This document shows, one piece after another, positions 9,376-19,387 of a stretch of DNA of 64,000 bases (positions within the stretch are counted from its first letter, which is position 1; every line of letters begins with the position of its first letter). The stretch is taken from NCBI RefSeq assembly GCF_900205755.1, contig NZ_OANS01000002.1, positions 345,520 to 409,519 on the forward strand, given 5' to 3'. The stretch comes from Polynucleobacter meluiroseus (GTDB lineage Bacteria > Pseudomonadota > Gammaproteobacteria > Burkholderiales > Burkholderiaceae). A program made the translations under genes and the position numbers. The notes under the pieces are model-generated. The model saw only the letters and a list, made by a program, of their open reading frames with translations. It did no database searches and had not been told where the DNA came from.

Positions 9376-10224
9376 TTATTGAAACACGGACCAAACTGGG
9401 GTCAGGTGATCAGGCAACAAAGGTAGCTTACCGAGGTCGATGAAGCTCTCTTTTTGATCATGAAAATCTGAACCGCGTGAGGCCAAGAAGCCATATTGCT
9501 TGGCAATATTACCGTAAGTCTCATATTGGTTAGGGCGATGGCTGCCAGTGATGACTTCAATTCCAAGGCCGCCAAGCTCTTTAAATTGCTTATAAAGCGC
9601 GTCCATCTGCATGTCCGAAAAAGGATATCTGCCGGGATGAGCGATCACAGCCACACCGCCTGCCGCTTTAATCCAAGCAACGGCATTGTCTAGGCTTGCC
9701 CAGGTGTGGGGCACATAACCTGGTTTGTCTTCCACTAGGTAATTCTTAAATACTTGACTGGTATTTTTGCAAATGCCCTGCTCTACCAAAAAGCGCGCAA
9801 AGTGGGTTCTTGAAATCAACTCATGATTACCAGCAAAATGCAGTGCGCCCTCATAAGCTCCGCTAATACCCGCCTGAAGTAATTGCTCGGCAATGAGCTT
9901 GGCACGATTCTCTCGGCCATGACGAATCAAACGCAGGCCTTCCAGCATTTGGGGATGATTGGGATCAATGCCCAATCCAACAATATGAATGGTGTCCCCC
10001 AACCAAGAAACGGAGATTTCGACGCCAGCCAAATAATCCATGCCTAAGGCTTTTGACGCCTGCGCTGCCCTTAATTGACCGCCAATTTCATCATGGTCGG
10101 TTAATGCCCACAGGCGCACCCCATTGGCATAGGCGCGTTCGGCCAATGCTTCAGGAGTTAGGGTTCCGTCTGAAATCACTGAGTGTGAATGCAAATCGGC
10201 ATTAATAAGTGAAAGGCTGCTCAT
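9376..10224 (-). CDS. PHP-family phosphoesterase (RNase AM / YciV-like)
   Basis: The protein belongs to the PHP domain family; its closest known relatives (YciV/TrpH, RNase AM) are 3',5'-nucleotide bisphosphatases and 5'-3' exonucleases that act on short RNA. PHP metal motifs are visible: DLHSHS near residue 11, ALTDHDEIGG near 43, a central HPGRY and the final SRGSDFHD. The 282 residues match this subfamily. It lies upstream of trpS on the same strand; in many bacteria this family sits near trp genes. Confidence 0.82.
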   Translation of the reverse strand: MSSLSLINADLHSHSVISDGTLTPEALAERAYANGVRLWALTDHDEIGGQLRAAQASKALGMDYLAGVEISVSWLGDTIHIVGLGIDPNHPQMLEGLRLIRHGRENRAKLIAEQLLQAGISGAYEGALHFAGNHELISRTHFARFLVEQGICKNTSQVFKNYLVEDKPGYVPHTWASLDNAVAWIKAAGGVAVIAHPGRYPFSDMQMDALYKQFKELGGLGIEVITGSHRPNQYETYGNIAKQYGFLASRGSDFHDQKESFIDLGKLPLLPDHLTPVWSVFQ

Positions 10225-10233
10225 GGTCCTATT

Positions 10234-11337
10234 TTAGGTCAAGCTGGTATCAATTACACGGCGTGGTGCATCTAGATAGTCGCGGGACTGCATTTCAATC
10301 AAACGAGACACCGCCCTAGAAAATTCCCCGGTAATTTGTCCTTCTGTGTACAAAGATTCGGCTGGCACCTCGGCAGAGACAATCAGCTTTACTTTGTGGT
10401 CATACAACACATCTACCAACCAAATAAAACGACGCGCCTCATTTGTCATACGCGGTGGTAAATAAGGCACCCCTGAAACAATCACCGTATGAAATTGCTT
10501 TGCGATCTCCAAATAGTCGTTTTGCGAGCGAGGCCCGCAACAGAGTGTGTCAAAGTCAAACCACACGACACCATTACCCATTTGCAGTGGCTTGAGCTCG
10601 CGCGACTCAATATTGAGCACTGGATTTTTCTCAGCAGCACGCTTACCAATCAAGTTTTTAAAAATACCGCTGAGTTTTTTCTCTGCCTCAAGATTGATCG
10701 GCGTGAGGTAAGCCTCTACTTGCGCCATTTGTATCCGCCGGTAATCATGACCATCGTCCACATTCAAAACATCCAGCTGTTCTTCTAGGAGGCGAATGGC
10801 CGGCATTAAACGATCGCGATGCAAGCCATCGGGATAAAGCTGATTTGGTGCATAGTTAGAGGTCATCACAAATTGCACGCGATCCACAAAGAGCGCACTT
10901 AATAGGCGATACAGAATCATGGCATCAGCGATGTCATTGATATGAAACTCATCAAAACAAATTAAACGATAGCGCTCAGAGATCCTTCTTGCCAGCTCAT
11001 CCAATGGATCGGCCATACCAGAAAGTTCATGTAGTTCACGATGGACTTCGCGCATAAATTCATGAAAATGAATCCGGATCTTTTTTTCTAAGGGCGATGC
11101 CATGAAAAAACAGTCCATCAGAAAAGATTTGCCGCGACCTACTCCGCCCCATAGATAAATACCGCGAGGAAGTTTAGGTTTAAAGAGCTTTCTTTTTAAG
11201 CCGTTACTTCGTATTTCTTTATAGACGTACCACTCATCTTCGCAGCGTTGCAGGCGCTCGATAGCTTTGAGCTGCGCAGGGTCGGTATGGTACCCGTGCG
11301 CAGCTAATTCTTGATAGTAATACTCTGATGCTTTCAA
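10234..11337 (-). CDS. zapE: Cell division ATPase ZapE (AFG1 family)
   Basis: ZapE is an AFG1-type P-loop ATPase that associates with the Z-ring. The Walker A motif is GGVGRGKS near residue 64 and the Walker B is RLICFDEFHI near residue 120. A sensor-1 type asparagine lies in FVMTSNY. Its 367 residues agree with the family. The ORF begins directly after the lpdA stop (one base apart), so it is probably the fourth gene of the sucAB-lpdA transcript. The link between zapE and this operon looks like local gene order and not a functional complex. Confidence 0.9.
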   Translation of the reverse strand: MKASEYYYQELAAHGYHTDPAQLKAIERLQRCEDEWYVYKEIRSNGLKRKLFKPKLPRGIYLWGGVGRGKSFLMDCFFMASPLEKKIRIHFHEFMREVHRELHELSGMADPLDELARRISERYRLICFDEFHINDIADAMILYRLLSALFVDRVQFVMTSNYAPNQLYPDGLHRDRLMPAIRLLEEQLDVLNVDDGHDYRRIQMAQVEAYLTPINLEAEKKLSGIFKNLIGKRAAEKNPVLNIESRELKPLQMGNGVVWFDFDTLCCGPRSQNDYLEIAKQFHTVIVSGVPYLPPRMTNEARRFIWLVDVLYDHKVKLIVSAEVPAESLYTEGQITGEFSRAVSRLIEMQSRDYLDAPRRVIDTSLT

Positions 11338-12774
11338 TTACATATTGAGTGCGCGTGAGTCCGTTGCTAATGCTGCTTCACGGACCACTTCTGACAAACT
11401 CGGATGAGGATGACAGATTCGAGCGATATCCTCTGCGGCCGCCTTGAATTCCATTGCTACGGCAGCTTCTGCGATGAGGTCGGAGGCATTTGGCCCGATG
11501 ATATGCACGCCTAAAATTTCATCGGTTTTTGCGTCGGCCAATACTTTTACAAACCCGTCAGACTTACCAATTCCCAAGGCACGACCGTTTGCCGCGAAAG
11601 GAAATTGTCCAGCTTTATATTCAATCCCTGCGGCCTTCAGCTGCTCTTCAGATCTGCCCACCCAAGCAATTTCAGGATCGGTATAAATCACCCAAGGGAT
11701 GCAGTTGTAATCGATATGGGGTTTTTGTCCGGCGATGATTTCAGCAACTAAAACGCCTTCATCTTCTGCCTTATGAGCTAGCATCGGCCCGCGCACTACA
11801 TCACCGACTGCATATACGCCTGGTGCTGCGGTAGCACAAGTGTGGTCGTCAATTGGAATAAAGCCGCGCTCATCTACTTTAAGACCAATCGCATCTAACG
11901 CTAATTGATCGGTATTTGGTACGCGGCCAATCGACACAATTAGACGCTCGCATTCTAGTTTTTGCGCTGCGCCAGCACTGTCGGTGTAATGAACCACTAC
12001 CCCTTTTTTGTCTGTCTTAATCTCACCAATCTTGACGCCAGTGTGAATCGCCAAGCCCTGCTTTGCGAAAAGTTTTTGCGCTTCCTTAGCAATCCCTTGA
12101 TCACAAGCGCCCAAGAAGGATGGCATCGCCTCTAAGATTGTCACTTCGGAACCAACGCGGCGCCAAACTGAACCAAGCTCTAAGCCAATGACGCCTGCAC
12201 CAATGACGCCCAGTTTTTTAGGCACGGAATCAAACTTCAGCGCGCCTTCGTTATCGCAAACCAAGACGTTATCTACTACTACGCCTGGCAAATGGCGTGC
12301 CTTCGAGCCAGTCGCAATAATGACGTTAGTTGCTGTCACGATTTCTTGATCTTTGCCGTCGATCTTGACTTGATAGCCTTCAGCTGTTTTGCCTACGAAA
12401 GAGGCATGGCCTTTTAATAAAGTAATTTTGTTTTTGCGGAATAAATACTGAATACCGCCAGTCATTTTCGTAACGATGTCGTCTTTGCGACCGATCATCT
12501 TTTTGGAGTCAAGGCTAACCGAGCCGACCTTGATGCCATGATCAGCAGCATGATGACTGATTTTTTCGAACTCCTCGGAAGAGGCGAGTAACGCTTTAGA
12601 AGGAATACAACCCACGTTTAAGCAGGTGCCTCCCAAGCGAATCTCCCCCTTGGGATCATCGTAGCTCTTTGACTCAGCGCAAGCCACCTTAAACCCAAGT
12701 TGAGCTGCCCGAATAGCCGCAATGTAGCCGCCAGGACCACCACCAATGACCAGTACGTCAAATAATGTTGTCAT
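11338..12774 (-). CDS. lpdA: Dihydrolipoyl dehydrogenase (E3 of 2-oxoglutarate dehydrogenase)
   Basis: E3 reoxidises the dihydrolipoyl arm of E2 with FAD and NAD. The FAD-binding GGGPGG lies at residues 11-16, and the redox-active disulfide is C51/C56 in GGTCLNVGC. The NAD-binding motif [10 protein letters not shown] and the C-terminal HPHPSLSE with the catalytic His are present. The 478 residues are standard. It follows sucB by nine bases and no lipoyl domain is fused to it, which points to the 2-oxoglutarate and not the pyruvate complex. Confidence 0.95.
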   Translation of the reverse strand: MTTLFDVLVIGGGPGGYIAAIRAAQLGFKVACAESKSYDDPKGEIRLGGTCLNVGCIPSKALLASSEEFEKISHHAADHGIKVGSVSLDSKKMIGRKDDIVTKMTGGIQYLFRKNKITLLKGHASFVGKTAEGYQVKIDGKDQEIVTATNVIIATGSKARHLPGVVVDNVLVCDNEGALKFDSVPKKLGVIGAGVIGLELGSVWRRVGSEVTILEAMPSFLGACDQGIAKEAQKLFAKQGLAIHTGVKIGEIKTDKKGVVVHYTDSAGAAQKLECERLIVSIGRVPNTDQLALDAIGLKVDERGFIPIDDHTCATAAPGVYAVGDVVRGPMLAHKAEDEGVLVAEIIAGQKPHIDYNCIPWVIYTDPEIAWVGRSEEQLKAAGIEYKAGQFPFAANGRALGIGKSDGFVKVLADAKTDEILGVHIIGPNASDLIAEAAVAMEFKAAAEDIARICHPHPSLSEVVREAALATDSRALNM

Positions 12775-12783
12775 CGTCGCCCC

Positions 12784-13995
12784 TTACAAATCAAGCAGGA
12801 GACGTGAAGGATCTTCTAGCGCATCCTTCATGGCAACTAAACCGAGCACCGCTTCACGGCCATCAATAATGCGATGGTCATAAGACAAGGCCAAGTAGTT
12901 GATTGGACGAATGACAATCTGCCCATCTTCTACTACCGCACGCTCTTTAGTCGCATGAATACCTAAGATAGCTGATTGAGGTGGGTTAATGATTGGCGTG
13001 GAGAGCATTGAACCGAAAACACCGCCGTTAGAGATCGAGAATGTTCCGCCGGTTAAGTCCTCCATCGACAACTTACCTTCTCGCGCCTTCTGACCAAACT
13101 CCGCTATCTTTTTCTCAATATCGGCGAGACTCATTTGATCCACATCACGCAAGATAGGTACAACTAAGCCACGTGGCGAACTTACTGCAATACCAATATC
13201 AAAGTAACCGTGATAAATAATATCGTTGCCATCTACTGACGCATTCAATAAGGGGTATTTTTTCAATGCGTGGGTGGCTGCTTTTACGAAGAAAGACATA
13301 AAGCCCAATTTAGCGCCATGCACTTTCTCAAACTGATCTTTATATTTGTTGCGCATCGCAATCACAGGGGCCATATTGACTTCATTGAAAGTCGTGAGGA
13401 TGGCATTGTTCGCTTGCGACTCAAGTAAACGCTCTGCAATACGAGCACGCAGACGGCTCATTGGCACCCGCTCTTCTGGACGATTGCCCATAGGGATGGA
13501 CACGCTTGGGGAGGATGCAGGTGTTGCGGTGGAAGTCGCAGCAGAAGATACTGCGCTGATCACATCTCCTTTTGTGATGCGACCATCTCGGCCGGAGCCG
13601 GCAACTTGCCCAGCGTTGACATTATTTTCAGCCATGAGTTTGGCGGCGGAAGGAGCGGCAGCCACAGTAGCTGACTTTTGTGCTGGCACTGCCTTTTCAG
13701 CTGGTGCAGGAGCTGGAGTAGCAGCTGAGGCGGCGGCCTTGGTTGTAGCGGTAGCAGTGCTATCAATTTTGCCAATCACTTGTTCGGCGAGTACAGTTCC
13801 GCCATCTGCCACAAGAATTTCAGTTAAAACACCAGCGGATGGAGCTGGCACTTCGAGTACGACCTTATCCGTTTCGATTTCAATCAAGATTTCATCTTGA
13901 GCAACGGCATCGCCGACTTTCTTTTTCCATTGCAACAAAGTGGCTTCTGCTACGGACTCGGAGAGTTGGGGAACTTGAACTTCAAAAATGGCCAT
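12784..13995 (-). CDS. sucB: Dihydrolipoyllysine succinyltransferase (E2, SucB/OdhB)
   Basis: This is the core enzyme of the 2-oxoglutarate dehydrogenase complex, transferring succinyl from lipoamide to CoA. A single lipoyl domain at residues 1-75 carries the modified Lys44 in ETDKVVLEV. An Ala/Pro-rich linker follows, then a peripheral subunit-binding domain around 115-150, a second linker and the catalytic domain with the C-terminal [12 protein letters not shown] motif. It lies 43 bases downstream of sucA. Confidence 0.95.
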   Translation of the reverse strand: MAIFEVQVPQLSESVAEATLLQWKKKVGDAVAQDEILIEIETDKVVLEVPAPSAGVLTEILVADGGTVLAEQVIGKIDSTATATTKAAASAATPAPAPAEKAVPAQKSATVAAAPSAAKLMAENNVNAGQVAGSGRDGRITKGDVISAVSSAATSTATPASSPSVSIPMGNRPEERVPMSRLRARIAERLLESQANNAILTTFNEVNMAPVIAMRNKYKDQFEKVHGAKLGFMSFFVKAATHALKKYPLLNASVDGNDIIYHGYFDIGIAVSSPRGLVVPILRDVDQMSLADIEKKIAEFGQKAREGKLSMEDLTGGTFSISNGGVFGSMLSTPIINPPQSAILGIHATKERAVVEDGQIVIRPINYLALSYDHRIIDGREAVLGLVAMKDALEDPSRLLLDL

Positions 13996-14038
13996 GATTA
14001 ATCCTGTGTAATGTGTCTATATTGAGTACGGTCAACGA

Positions 14039-16894
14039 TTATTTCGTGATGACATAACCTTTAAGCTTGGCAAACGCCGCGATAAGAAGGGACTTCTGCT
14101 GCTCTTGATGCAAGTGCGCATAACCACAAGCAGGCGAGGCAGAGGCGGGACGACCCGCATAGGCTAACTTCATGCCCTCAGCCATATTCTCCAGAATATT
14201 GTGCTGCACGAAGAACCAAGCCCCTTGATTTTGTGGCTCATCCTGACACCACACAATCGCTTCTAGCAGAGGATATTTCTTGAGCTCTGCGGCCAAGGCT
14301 TTATGTGGGAAAGGATAGAGCTGCTCTAAACGAATAATTGCGACATTGCTAAGCTTTTTATCCGCACGCTCTTTTACTAAGTCGTAATAGACCTTGCCTG
14401 AACACATTACCAAGCGCGTGACTTGCTTGGCGTCGATAGTCGCATCACGCTCTGACAAAATCGTATGAAAGCCACCCTTAGTAAATTCGGCTAAAGGCGA
14501 TGATGCTTCCTTATTGCGAAGTAATGATTTGGGTGTCATGAGGATCAGTGGCTTACGGAACTGACGAATCATCTGACGGCGTAGCACATGGAAAATCTGC
14601 GCAGCGGTCGTCGGCTGAATCACCTGCATATTCGTATCGGCACAAAGTTGCATAAAGCGCTCTAACCTGGCTGATGAGTGTTCTGGACCTTGGCCCTCGT
14701 AGCCATGAGGCAACATCATCACTAGTCCATTGGCGCGACCCCATTTCACTTCGCCTGAGGCGATAAATTGGTCGATGACAACTTGCGCACCATTGGCAAA
14801 GTCTCCAAACTGGGCTTCCCAAATCGTCAAGGTATTGGGTTCGGAGGCAGCATAGCCATACTCAAAACCGAGTACCGCTTCTTCGGACAAGATCGAATCA
14901 ATCACCAAGAAAGGGGCTTGATCTTTGGCCACATGCCGCAAAGGCATGTAGGTACCGGTATCCCATTTTTCACGGTTTTGATTGTGTAACACAGCATTAC
15001 GATGGGTAAAGGTACCGCGGCCACTATCCTCACCAGACAAGCGGACGGGATAACCACTTGCTACCAGTGAAGCGAAGGCCATGTGCTCGCCCATACCCCA
15101 ATCGACATTGATCTCGCCTCGACCCATAGCTGCACGGTCCTTTAAAACCTTTTCTACCAAGGGGTGCACTTTAAAGTCATCTGGAATGATGGAAATCTTT
15201 TCAGCTAAACGTTTCCATTCCGTTAATGGAATAGCCGTATCAGCTTCATCCGTCCACTTCTTATCTAAGAATGGCGCCCAATCGACCGAATACTTCCCTT
15301 TGAAGTTACTAAGCACTGGATCAGAAGTGGACTTACCCTCCTCCATTGCAGAACGATATTCACGCACCATTAGGTCACCAGTGCCCACGGGCAAAACGCC
15401 TTGGGCTTCTAGCTTGTCCGCGTAGAGCTTACGTGTGCCAGGATGCGCGGCAATCGTTTTGTACATCAGGGGTTGGGTCATCGCTGGCGTATCTTGCTCG
15501 TTATGACCGAGTTTGCGGAAGCAAACAATATCAATCGCGACGTCTTTGTGAAATTGTGTCCGAAACTCCACAGCCAATTTAGTAGCGAGCACAACAGCTT
15601 CAGGATCATCGCCATTCACGTGTAGCACTGGAGCATCCACTACCTTCATGATGTCTGTGCAATATAAGCTGGAGCGCAAATCACGTGGGTCTGAAGTGGT
15701 GAAACCAATTTGGTTATTAATCACAATGTGCACCGTGCCGCCGGTAGAGTATCCGCGCACCTCTGACATTGCCAAGGTCTCCTGCACCACGCCTTGACCC
15801 GCTATCGCAGCATCGCCATGCACTAAAACAGCGAGCACTTCTTTACCAACCATATCTCCTCTGCGCTCCATGCGAGCGCGCGCTGAACCCTCTACTACTG
15901 GATTAACAATCTCGAGGTGGGATGGATTAAAGGCAAGTGATAAGTGAACTGGGCCTGAAGGCGTAGAAATGTCACTGGAAAAGCCTTGGTGATATTTGAC
16001 ATCGCCGGCGGGGAGGGTTTCTGGTCCTTTGTGCTCGAATTCAGCAAACAGGTCGGTTGGCATTTTGCCAAGTACGTTTACCAATACGTTTAAGCGTCCG
16101 CGGTGCGCCATGCCGATCACAATCTCTTGCACACCCTTGGATCCTGCCTCACGAATTAATTCGTCCATGCAAGGAATAAAGCTATCGCCACCCTCTAAGG
16201 AGAAGCGTTTTTGACCAACGAACTTTGCTTGTAGGTAGCGCTCGAGGCCTTCGGCAGCAGTCACGCGATCCAAGATCTGGCGCTTATCTTCTACTGTGAA
16301 ACGGGGAACTGAGCGAATGGATTCGAGTTTTTCTTGCCACCATTTTTTGATTTTTTGGTCGGCAATATACATATACTCAACCCCAAGCTTATTGCAATAC
16401 GTCTCGCGCAAGGCTTGTAATAAATCTCGCAAAGACATCTCTGTCTTGCCAAAGAAGGTGTTGCTGGTGTTAAAGACGATATCCATATCGCCGTCAGTAA
16501 AGCCATAAAACGCAGGCTCCAATTCTGGGATCACGGGTCGTTCGGTACGCTTTAAGGGGTCTAAATCTGCCCAGCGGTTACCCACGTTGCGGTAAGCAGC
16601 AATCAGCTGTTGAGCGTCGACGCGCTTGCGTCCCATTTCCGAATCTGCTGAATCTGAAATTGTTCTAATCGGGCCCTGCTTAGCGCGCTCTGCAAAAGAG
16701 GCAACAATAGGAGCATGGGCGATATCGGTTCTATTAGAGCCATCCAAGGCCGGAGACTGCTTTACGCTATCAAAATAGTCGCGCCAGTGGTCCGCTACCG
16801 AAGCGGGGTCGTGCAAATACGATTCGTAGAGTTCTTCTACATACGGGGCGTTTCCGCCGAAGAGATACGAGCTATCCCTTTGATCCTGCATCAT
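14039..16894 (-). CDS. sucA: 2-oxoglutarate dehydrogenase E1 component SucA
   Basis: SucA is the thiamine-diphosphate-dependent decarboxylase of the TCA-cycle 2-oxoglutarate dehydrogenase complex. Visible marks are the N-terminal SYLFGGNAPYVEELY used for E2 docking, the HRGRLNVL motif, GDAAIAGQGVVQE, and the C-terminal CQDEPQNQGAW. I chose the ATG at 16894, with AGGTGA five bases upstream, over the GTG at 16903; an adjacent ATG at 16891 is equally possible. It heads the sucA-sucB-lpdA-zapE transcript; the roughly 300-base divergent space to the next gene must hold its promoter. Confidence 0.95.
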   Translation of the reverse strand: MMQDQRDSSYLFGGNAPYVEELYESYLHDPASVADHWRDYFDSVKQSPALDGSNRTDIAHAPIVASFAERAKQGPIRTISDSADSEMGRKRVDAQQLIAAYRNVGNRWADLDPLKRTERPVIPELEPAFYGFTDGDMDIVFNTSNTFFGKTEMSLRDLLQALRETYCNKLGVEYMYIADQKIKKWWQEKLESIRSVPRFTVEDKRQILDRVTAAEGLERYLQAKFVGQKRFSLEGGDSFIPCMDELIREAGSKGVQEIVIGMAHRGRLNVLVNVLGKMPTDLFAEFEHKGPETLPAGDVKYHQGFSSDISTPSGPVHLSLAFNPSHLEIVNPVVEGSARARMERRGDMVGKEVLAVLVHGDAAIAGQGVVQETLAMSEVRGYSTGGTVHIVINNQIGFTTSDPRDLRSSLYCTDIMKVVDAPVLHVNGDDPEAVVLATKLAVEFRTQFHKDVAIDIVCFRKLGHNEQDTPAMTQPLMYKTIAAHPGTRKLYADKLEAQGVLPVGTGDLMVREYRSAMEEGKSTSDPVLSNFKGKYSVDWAPFLDKKWTDEADTAIPLTEWKRLAEKISIIPDDFKVHPLVEKVLKDRAAMGRGEINVDWGMGEHMAFASLVASGYPVRLSGEDSGRGTFTHRNAVLHNQNREKWDTGTYMPLRHVAKDQAPFLVIDSILSEEAVLGFEYGYAASEPNTLTIWEAQFGDFANGAQVVIDQFIASGEVKWGRANGLVMMLPHGYEGQGPEHSSARLERFMQLCADTNMQVIQPTTAAQIFHVLRRQMIRQFRKPLILMTPKSLLRNKEASSPLAEFTKGGFHTILSERDATIDAKQVTRLVMCSGKVYYDLVKERADKKLSNVAIIRLEQLYPFPHKALAAELKKYPLLEAIVWCQDEPQNQGAWFFVQHNILENMAEGMKLAYAGRPASASPACGYAHLHQEQQKSLLIAAFAKLKGYVITK

Positions 16895-17193
16895 GATTCT
16901 CACCTTTCATCGGGTTTCCCGAATAAAAACTGTGGTTGAAACCGTTCGCTACCCGGCTTTACCGCTTCGCGAACTGATCTGTGCAAATACTGCTACTACC
17001 TCAGTAATTTAACACGATTGACCACTGTCTCAAAAAGGGATTTCAATGATTTTTAAGTTATTTGTGCAATTGAATCAGTAGAAAGCCCTGAATAAGAAAT
17101 TTCCTACCTTGCTTTAAACCCTGCCCGACAGATTCAAATGGATTTGATTCTTATTCTCTAAATCTTCAAATGAATAAATGAGATTAAGGAAAT

Positions 17194-17898
17194 ATGAAAG
17201 CAATTACCCCTGAAATGGAATACCTCAGTACTAGGCAAAGCGCCAAGGTTTTGCAGGTTTCGCTTGGTACCGTTCAAAAGATGGTTGAATTAGGCGAATT
17301 GATTGCCTGGAAGACCCGTGGGGGACATCGCCGCATTTTGGCCAGTTCTTTGGAACAGCAACTGCAAAGGCGCAAACGGGCTATGCGCCAAAAAACCACT
17401 CAAAACTGCATTGCCCTTGGTATTTTTAGGCGCTTTGAAAATAGCCAAGAATTAATGAATGCCATTCAGTACTGGCAAATCAAGGTCGAGCTGGATGTAG
17501 CGGTGGATAGCATGGAGGGCTTAATGAAGGCGGTTTCCATTGCGCCTGACCTCATCTTTTTAGATGCCTTGATTCCTCCGGTAGAGCAAGTGCATTTGAT
17601 TCATTACTTAAGCAAAAATAAGGATACGCAGCGGATACCCATTTTGGTAGATGAGGGATTTATTAAACTTCACCCAGGCGTAATTAGTCTGGTGGATGAA
17701 AATACCCTTGGTGTCAGGCCTCAATATCCTGAAAAACTGCAAGAAGAACTAGAAAATGGCCTAATTGAGCACAACCCTTTAATCATCCCTTATTGCGCAA
17801 CAAATGCTGAAGCAGATTCAAACTTAGGCGGAGAAAATAGGCTTCATCTGCTTGAGCCCATATTTACACAAGCATTAAGCAGAAAATGCATGCTCTGA
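17194..17898 (+). CDS. Excisionase-type HTH protein with a degenerate receiver-like domain
   Basis: Residues 8-60 form an excisionase/MerR-like winged helix (STRQSAKVLQVSLGTVQKMV, then WKTRGGHRRI), as in DNA-binding proteins that bend DNA. Residues 70-200 look like a response-regulator receiver: the phospho-acceptor position is DLIFLDALIPP, but the conserved Thr/Ser and Lys of an active receiver are not obvious (PILVDEG in place of PIIxLTA). No histidine kinase is nearby. It has a Shine-Dalgarno AAGGA and its own terminator. I infer a transcription regulator; its targets are unknown. Confidence 0.72.
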   Translation: MKAITPEMEYLSTRQSAKVLQVSLGTVQKMVELGELIAWKTRGGHRRILASSLEQQLQRRKRAMRQKTTQNCIALGIFRRFENSQELMNAIQYWQIKVELDVAVDSMEGLMKAVSIAPDLIFLDALIPPVEQVHLIHYLSKNKDTQRIPILVDEGFIKLHPGVISLVDENTLGVRPQYPEKLQEELENGLIEHNPLIIPYCATNAEADSNLGGENRLHLLEPIFTQALSRKCML

Positions 17899-17930
17899 AT
17901 TGTATTAAGAGGCGCGTAATCTAATAAATA

Positions 17931-17965
17931 AGGCCGATCAACTCAGGTTAATCGGCCTATCTTTT
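17931..17965. terminator. Bidirectional terminator between the HTH-receiver gene and hns-like gene
   Basis: AGGCCGAT at 17931-17938 pairs with ATCGGCCT at 17951-17958 around a 12-base loop, followed by ATCTTTT. The other strand reads TATTTATT after the stem, so it probably works weakly in both directions for the convergent genes. Confidence 0.78.
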
Positions 17966-17991
17966 AAATCTAATTCAATTAAATCAAGAAC

Positions 17992-18276
17992 TTATATCAA
18001 GAAGCTAGAGCGATCTCTACCTTCAATCCATTTTGGAGCCTTGCCACGCCCAGTCCAAGTATCACCATTTGCAGGGTTGCGGTATTTTGGAGCGACCTTG
18101 CCTGTAGAGCTCCGTGTGGAGGCTTTACGGCTGAATAAGTCGGATGCGCTTAAGTTATATTGCTCGATAATAATTTTGGCTTGGGCTATACCATCAGCCT
18201 TTTCACGCTGAACCGCCTCTTTGATTTGTTTATCTAACTGCTCGCGCTGAGCTAATAGTTCTTTGTAAGATGACAT
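17992..18276 (-). CDS. H-NS family nucleoid-associated protein
   Basis: The 94-residue protein has a coiled-coil oligomerisation segment at residues 5-35 and a C-terminal H-NS DNA-binding domain with the signature TWTGRGKAPKW, the minor-groove AT-hook-like loop. It is of the short beta-proteobacterial type (compare Bordetella BpH3 and similar proteins). It is expected to silence AT-rich, often acquired, DNA. Its upstream region is itself extremely AT-rich, which would fit autoregulation. Confidence 0.9.
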   Translation of the reverse strand: MSSYKELLAQREQLDKQIKEAVQREKADGIAQAKIIIEQYNLSASDLFSRKASTRSSTGKVAPKYRNPANGDTWTGRGKAPKWIEGRDRSSFLI

Positions 18277-18329
18277 ATCTGTTATTTTCTCCGAATAATA
18301 AGTTTTGTTGCGGGGTTAATGGCTATTCA

Positions 18330-18480
18330 TTAACTCCCCTTGGCGCCATTCTAAATAAATTAATTTAAAAAAGCAATATATAGAAAGCTTTAAATATAAT
18401 AATTAAATTAATATCTTATTAAGCGTGCTGCCGTACAAACTAATATTACTATTATAAATAATATAATCGGTTAAGTATTT
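18330..18480. promoter_or_regulatory. AT-rich upstream region of the H-NS-like gene
   Basis: About 130 bases, roughly 18345-18475, are nearly all A and T apart from a short GC-containing patch, with several A/T tracts and ATAT steps. Such DNA is the preferred target of H-NS proteins. It contains the promoter of the hns-like gene by position. No single hexamer pair stands out in the AT background. Confidence 0.45.
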
Positions 18481-18482
18481 GT

Positions 18483-18824
18483 TTATCTTCGCAGCATAAA
18501 GGTGCCACTAGCTTTAGCAGTGATTTCCCCTACTTCGTTGAGAACAATCGCCTCGCAAAAGGAAACCTGCTTACCTGAGCGGAGCACACAGCCCTCCACG
18601 CAGATATTGCCAGTGCTGGGCCGCAAGAAGCTTACGGACATATCTACCGTAATGGCACCCAAGGTGAGATCCTGCTGGCTTCGAGCGGCAGCGCCCATGG
18701 CAAAGTCCAATAAAGCCATGATCACGCTACCATGCGCTATCTGAAAGCTATTTTCAAACTCGGGCTTAATCATCAAGCTGATGCGGGATTTGCCGTCACG
18801 GGCATATTCTGGAACTACCCCCAA
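18483..18824 (-). CDS. PaaI-type hotdog thioesterase, 5' end out of frame
   Basis: The protein is a hotdog-fold acyl-CoA thioesterase of the PaaI group; the motif HGSVIMALLDFAMGAAA near residue 31 carries the conserved His-Gly and the catalytic acidic residue on the central helix. The frame as read has only a TTG start at 18824. Upstream codons in the same frame read GLNIPFLAHLGVVPEYA, which looks like the normal N terminus of the family, but the nearest ATG (18879) is one base out of frame across a run of nine A at 18852-18860. With eight A the protein would begin M-T-N-P-S and be about 131 residues. Either a sequencing slip, a slippery tract or a real mutation explains this. Confidence 0.75.
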   Translation of the reverse strand: MGVVPEYARDGKSRISLMIKPEFENSFQIAHGSVIMALLDFAMGAAARSQQDLTLGAITVDMSVSFLRPSTGNICVEGCVLRSGKQVSFCEAIVLNEVGEITAKASGTFMLRR

Positions 18825-18934
18825 ATGGGCTAGAAAAGGAATATTTAGGCCAAAAAAAAACAGTTGAAGGGTTTGTCATGGGCAAATATGAGGAGGGAAC
18901 ATGAATGGATCTGGTGTGTCAGACTCAAAATGAA

Positions 18935-19011
<77 letters not shown>

Positions 19012-19036
19012 ACGAAAGACGAAATTGTATCAGTAA

Positions 19037-19387
19037 CTATTTGGACAGGATTTGCAAGACTGCCTGCAGTTCATCACGCAAGCGGAGCTCGCCCCGTGCT
19101 TCCTCTAAGCGGTTGCGTGCGCCACTGATGGTAAAGCCCTCTTCGTACAAAAGGGCTCTTATTTTACGAATGAGTACCACTTCATGGTTTTGATAATAGC
19201 GACGGTTACCGCGACGCTTTTGGGGGCTCAACTGGGAAAACTCTTGTTCCCAATAGCGCAATACATGGGAACGTACACCGCACAAGTCAGCTACTTCACC
19301 AATCGTGAAATAGCGCTTTGCAGGTATAGGAGGTAATTCTGAACTGGGGATAGCCAGCCCAGAATCAAATGGTGTTTTCTCGAGCAT
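19037..19387 (-). CDS. MerR family transcriptional regulator
   Basis: The protein has an N-terminal MerR winged helix beginning at [15 protein letters not shown], with the helix-turn-helix followed by LRYWEQEF and the wing RRGNRRYY, and a short C-terminal coiled coil. There is no metal-binding Cys cluster and no effector domain, so the ligand is unknown. A small MerR gene directly after ihfA is a recurrent order in betaproteobacteria. The ATG at 19387 is preferred to a TTG at 19396; either way the start lies inside the 3' end of ihfA. Confidence 0.86.
   Translation of the reverse strand: MLEKTPFDSGLAIPSSELPPIPAKRYFTIGEVADLCGVRSHVLRYWEQEFSQLSPQKRRGNRRYYQNHEVVLIRKIRALLYEEGFTISGARNRLEEARGELRLRDELQAVLQILSK

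Noticed and set aside
13346..13900. Long plus-strand frame opposite sucB
   Set aside because: It mirrors the Ala-rich sucB linker, has no Shine-Dalgarno sequence and gives a low-complexity Ala/Ser product.
15081..15425. Plus-strand frame inside sucA
   Set aside because: Antisense to a conserved catalytic region without any recognisable protein pattern.
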